Shown here piece after piece: positions 61,470-64,000 of a DNA stretch of 64,000 nt. Both the position numbers and the translations under genes were made by a program. The first letter of the stretch is position 1; each line of letters begins with the position of its first letter. Location: positions 63,328 to 127,327 of the forward strand of contig DHNW01000027.1 in NCBI GenBank assembly GCA_002407675.1. Direction: 5' to 3'. This DNA is from Ruminococcaceae bacterium UBA5406. Its GTDB lineage: Bacteria > Bacillota > Clostridia > Oscillospirales > Acutalibacteraceae. Under the pieces are notes generated by a model, which was not told where the DNA came from, searched no databases, and was given only the letters and a program-made list of their open reading frames with translations.

Positions 61470-61883
61470 ATGCTGGTTTCTACCAGGGGCAGGTATGCCT
61501 TGCGGGTCATGATCGACCTTGCGGAGCACAATAATGGCGAATGGATCCCTTTAAAAGATATTGCCGCCCGGCAGGAAGTTTCGGAAAAATATTTGGAAAG
61601 TATTCTTTCCATCTTAAGCAAGGCGGGGTTGGTGATCGGCGCACGGGGAAAGGGCGGCGGCTACCGCCTTGCCAAGGCACCCGAACAGTATACGGCCGAC
61701 AGTATCCTCAAGTTGACGGACGGTTCCCTGGCGCCCGTTGCCTGCCTGAAACAAACTCCAAACCGCTGCCCGCGCGCTGCCCGGTGCAAGACGCTGCCTA
61801 TGTGGGAAAAGCTGGACGGGCTGATTAACGGCTTCCTTGAAGGGGTAACGGTGGCCGACCTTGCGAAGGGTAAATTGGAGTAA
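61470..61883 (+). CDS. Rrf2-family transcriptional regulator
   Basis: A 137-residue regulator with a winged helix (STRGRYALRVMIDLAEH, VSEKYLESILSILSKAGLV, GKGGGYRLAK) and three cysteines at 92, 100 and 106 in ACLKQTPNRCPRAARC. The spacing is close to the IscR cluster ligands (92, 98, 104), so it may hold an iron-sulfur cluster, unlike CymR. It lies just upstream of metY-cysK and of an inverted repeat over their promoter, so it is the likely repressor of these cysteine genes. ATG at 61470 follows GGGAAAGG. Confidence 0.85.
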   Translation: MLVSTRGRYALRVMIDLAEHNNGEWIPLKDIAARQEVSEKYLESILSILSKAGLVIGARGKGGGYRLAKAPEQYTADSILKLTDGSLAPVACLKQTPNRCPRAARCKTLPMWEKLDGLINGFLEGVTVADLAKGKLE

Positions 61884-61930
61884 CCTATATAACCGTACGG
61901 AAAGAAATATCAGAAACTCTGAAAAACCTA

Positions 61931-61976
61931 TTGACAAAGTAGGCAATTCTTGTTATAATCCTATCAAACAGATAGG
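61931..61976 (+). promoter_or_regulatory. metY promoter with Rrf2 operator-like repeat
   Basis: TTGACA and TATAAT are separated by 17 bp (61931-61959). Immediately after the -10 lies CCTATC-AAACA-GATAGG (61960-61976), and a weaker CCTA...TAGG overlaps the -35. A protein bound here would block transcription. The Rrf2 gene ends 48 bp upstream. Confidence 0.7.
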
Positions 61977-62007
61977 TTAATAAAAAACTACATCAGGAGG
62001 GTTAGCC

Positions 62008-62097
62008 ATGAAAGCCGTTTGGGAACGGATCCTTAGAAGCAATTTTCGCTGTGGACGAATGCTTTGCTTCCGGACGCGATGTCGGAACGGGGAATAG
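62008..62097 (+). CDS. Cys-containing leader peptide of metY-cysK
   Basis: A 29-codon frame starting MKAVWERILRSNF, with Cys at 15, 20 and 25 and many Arg. CAGGAGGG lies eight bases before its ATG. It is the first frame of the transcript, and stacked hairpins follow directly. The design suggests translation-dependent attenuation sensing cysteine. Confidence 0.6.
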   Translation: MKAVWERILRSNFRCGRMLCFRTRCRNGE

Positions 62098-62144
62098 CGG
62101 CTGCCTGCCGCTGAAACGGCACAGATAGCTGCCTTTTTTCCGCC
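62096..62144 (+). promoter_or_regulatory. Overlapping hairpins, candidate attenuator of metY-cysK
   Basis: AGCGGC-TGCCT-GCCGCT starts at the leader-peptide stop. Its 3' arm can instead pair in GCCG-CTGAAA-CGGC, whose 3' part overlaps a GGCA...TGCC hairpin followed by TTTTTT. Such mutually exclusive stems are typical of attenuators. The last stem is short, so the terminator strength is uncertain. The rest of 62145-62221 shows nothing special. Confidence 0.45.
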
Positions 62145-62221
62145 GCATTCATGTCCAGGAGTTGCCATCCGACAATATCCCGGCATTTTTTATGCCGCGA
62201 AAAAGGAAGAAGCTGTAATTC

Positions 62222-63520
62222 ATGAATACCTATCCCTATCATTTTGAAACCATTCAGATCCACGCGGGACAGGAACAGGCTGATCCGGTTACCGGTTCCC
62301 GCGCTGTTCCGATTTATCAAACGGCCTCTTATGTTTTTAAGGACTCTGCGGAGGCGTCAGGCCGGTTCGGCCTGACGGTTCCCGGCAACATTTACGGCCG
62401 ATTGACCAATCCCACCGTAGAAGTCTTCGAAAAAAGGATGGCCGCTCTTGAAGGGGGCGTGGGGGCGCTGGGGGTCGCGTCCGGCGCGGCCGCCATTACC
62501 GATACGTTTTTGAACCTGGCGGAGGCCGGCGACAACATTGTTTCGGCCAAGACCATTTACGGAGGGACCTTTAACCTGCTCTCCCAGACTTTGCCGCGGT
62601 ACGGCATTACCACAGCGTTTGTAGATCCGGACGAAGACGGCGCGTTTGAGAATGCCATCAACGAACGGACGCGGGCGGTTTTTGTTGAAACCGTCGGCAA
62701 CCCGAACGCCACCCTGGTGGATCTGGAGGCAGTCGCCGAAACTGCGCACCGGCACGGAATCCCACTGGTGGTAGACAATACCTTCGCAACCCCTTACCTG
62801 GTGCGTCCGTTCGAGCATGGGGCGGACATTGTCGTCCATTCGGCCACCAAGTTTATCGGAGGGCACGGAACGGCCATCGGCGGCGTGATCGTGGACGGCG
62901 GCCGGTTCGACTGGACAGCCAGCGGGAAATTTCCGTCGCTGGTGGAACCGAACGCAAGCTACCACGGGATGAGCTTTACCCAGGCGGCGGGACCCGCGGC
63001 TTTCATTGCCAAAGCCCGCGCAATCCTGCTGCGCGACACCGGCGCAACCTTGGCCCCGGTGCACGCGTTTTTGTTCCTTCAGGGTCTGGAGACGCTCTCC
63101 CTGCGCATGGAGCGCCATGTTGAAAATACCCTGCAAGTGGTGCGTTATCTGACCCGCCAGCCGCTGGTTGAAAGAATCAACCACCCGGTCCTGCCGGATC
63201 ATCCCCACCACGCGCTGTACAAAAAATATTTCCCCAACGGGGGAATTTCAATCTTTACATTTGAGATAAAGGGCGGCGCCAAAGAAGCGCGGACATTTAT
63301 CGACCATCTGAAAATTTTTTCCCTGCTGGCCAATGTGGGCGACGTCAAGTCGCTGGTGATACATCCGGCGTCCACAACCCACGCGCAGCTCAGCGAAAGG
63401 GAACTGCTTGACCAGGGAATACGGCCGAACACAATCCGCCTGTCCATTGGTACGGAATATATTGACGATCTTACCGCAGATCTGGAGGAAGGGTTCCGTG
63501 CCGCTGCATCCCTCTCATAA
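62222..63520 (+). CDS. metY: O-acetylhomoserine sulfhydrylase
   Basis: This PLP enzyme makes homocysteine from O-acetylhomoserine and sulfide. The 432-residue protein has TIQIHAGQEQADPVTGSRAVP, YGRLTNPTVEVFEKRMAALEGG, the PLP lysine in VVHSATKFIGGHGTAIGG, and FVETVGNPNATLVD. The length and opening are those of MetY rather than cystathionine gamma-synthase. A ribosome site AAGGAAGAAG precedes the ATG. cysK follows 17 bp later. Confidence 0.92.
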   Translation: MNTYPYHFETIQIHAGQEQADPVTGSRAVPIYQTASYVFKDSAEASGRFGLTVPGNIYGRLTNPTVEVFEKRMAALEGGVGALGVASGAAAITDTFLNLAEAGDNIVSAKTIYGGTFNLLSQTLPRYGITTAFVDPDEDGAFENAINERTRAVFVETVGNPNATLVDLEAVAETAHRHGIPLVVDNTFATPYLVRPFEHGADIVVHSATKFIGGHGTAIGGVIVDGGRFDWTASGKFPSLVEPNASYHGMSFTQAAGPAAFIAKARAILLRDTGATLAPVHAFLFLQGLETLSLRMERHVENTLQVVRYLTRQPLVERINHPVLPDHPHHALYKKYFPNGGISIFTFEIKGGAKEARTFIDHLKIFSLLANVGDVKSLVIHPASTTHAQLSERELLDQGIRPNTIRLSIGTEYIDDLTADLEEGFRAAASLS

Positions 63521-63536
63521 GAAAGGAGTCTGACTT

Positions 63537-64000
63537 ATGCCAAAAATTTACCACTCTATGGAGGAACTGATTGGCCATACACCTTTACTGGAGCTGACCC
63601 ATTATGAAAAGGCAAACCGGCTGGAAGCGACCATCCTCGCCAAGCTGGAGTACCTGAACCCGGCCGGCAGCGTAAAAGACCGCATTGCCAAGGCTATGCT
63701 GGACGATGCGGAAAAAAGAGGAGCCCTCAAGCCCGGCGTGCCCATTATTGAACCCACCAGCGGCAACACGGGGATTGGCCTTGCCGCCGTGGCGGCAGCC
63801 AGGGGCTACCGGATGATTATTGTGATGCCGGACACCATGAGCGTGGAGCGCCGGGCGCTGATCCGGGCGTACGGTGCGGAGCTGGTTCTCTCCGAAGGCT
63901 CCAAAGGAATGAAGGGGGCCATCGCCAAAGCCAGGGAACTGTCGGGGGAACTGAACGGATTTATTCCCGGCCAGTTTGAGAATCCGGCGAACCCCGCTGC
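63537..64000 (+). CDS. cysK: Cysteine synthase A, cut by the window end
   Basis: CysK combines O-acetylserine with sulfide to give cysteine. The visible 154 residues include ELIGHTPLLEL, the PLP lysine in NPAGSVKDRIAKAML, PTSGNTGIGLAAVAAARGY and MPDTMSVERRALI. AAAGGAG lies upstream of the ATG. It pairs with cysE at 32288, which supplies its substrate. The C-terminal half lies outside the window. Confidence 0.95.
   Translation, partial: MPKIYHSMEELIGHTPLLELTHYEKANRLEATILAKLEYLNPAGSVKDRIAKAMLDDAEKRGALKPGVPIIEPTSGNTGIGLAAVAAARGYRMIIVMPDTMSVERRALIRAYGAELVLSEGSKGMKGAIAKARELSGELNGFIPGQFENPANPA

Noticed and set aside
59931..61529. A 532-codon minus-strand frame opposite proS
   Set aside because: It is a shadow of a clear synthetase gene.
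61977..62221. SAM riboswitch or T-box before metY
   Set aside because: I found no SAM-I core and no T-box core sequence; the leader peptide with hairpins explains the space better.
1..64000. CRISPR arrays, rRNA, tRNA, transposases, phage genes
   Set aside because: Looked for on both strands. No regularly spaced repeats, tRNA-like cloverleaf, rRNA sequence or mobile-element enzyme was recognised.

Overview
The window reads as ordinary chromosome of a low-to-mid GC Gram-positive, probably a spore-forming Clostridia member close to Oscillospiraceae. This is an inference from strong AGGAGG-type ribosome sites, three T-box leaders, a SpoVB-type flippase, an Rrf2 regulator beside cysteine genes, a sodium-pump decarboxylase subunit, a short archaeal-type ProS, and the gene order recA-recX-rimO-pgsA. 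Most of the window is moderately GC-rich. Two AT-rich islands (about 12.0-13.2 kb and 18.2-19.2 kb) stand out.

Layout. 0-4.2 kb: an ABC export-type operon (ATPase, secreted CARDB-like protein, MacB-like permease). 4.2-8.7 kb: minus-strand surface genes (SGNH and MBOAT O-acyltransferase pair, a cohesin-like/cadherin-like anchored protein, a CrtO-like acyltransferase). 9-11 kb: DUF2087 regulator with MFS transporter. 11-12 kb: a first DAHP synthase. 12.2-13 kb: a frameshifted secreted protein in AT-rich DNA. 13.2-17.8 kb: a discoidin-like protein, glutamine synthetase behind an attenuator, pyridoxamine kinase, and a condensation-fold acyltransferase. 17.8-20.6 kb: two tiny basic proteins, then a 2.4 kb segment bracketed by 48-bp direct repeats that carries a broken radical SAM/SPASM remnant and an MFS exporter. 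20.6-27.1 kb: an EntS-like MFS gene, a lipoprotein and two-component cluster with an SdpI-like protein, and a DUF1385 protein. 27.1-31.8 kb: prmC, recA, recX, rimO, pgsA. 31.8-34.4 kb: a Cys T-box, cysE, cysS. 34.5-36.3 kb: an NRAMP-type transporter and YbaK. 36.3-42.9 kb: two divergent Ile T-boxes reading out to cstA (minus) and ilvB-ilvN (plus), followed by ilvA and ridA. 42.9-46.7 kb: GNAT, SpoVB-like flippase, a membrane protein, prmA. 46.7-58 kb: a minus-strand aromatic operon (aroF, tyrA, aroB, aroA, aroC, pheA, amidohydrolase) behind an aromatic-rich leader peptide and terminator, a PAS-GGDEF protein, and an AroE-AroK fusion. 58.2-64 kb: acpP, the beta and a gamma-like subunit of a sodium pump, proS, an Rrf2 regulator, then metY-cysK behind a Cys-containing leader peptide; cysK runs off the window.

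The main theme is amino-acid supply controlled by RNA leaders. Cysteine is sensed by a T-box at cysE-cysS and perhaps by leader peptides at metY-cysK and cysE. Isoleucine is sensed by paired T-boxes, which tie the CstA transporter to branched-chain synthesis. Aromatic amino acids may be sensed by a 46-codon leader peptide with nine Phe/Trp/Tyr codons in its first 28. The most unusual items are the divergent Ile T-boxes on cstA and ilvBN, the aromatic leader peptide, the Cys leader peptide with stacked hairpins, and the repeat-bracketed segment at 18.1-20.6 kb. No CRISPR array, rRNA, tRNA, transposase or phage gene was seen.
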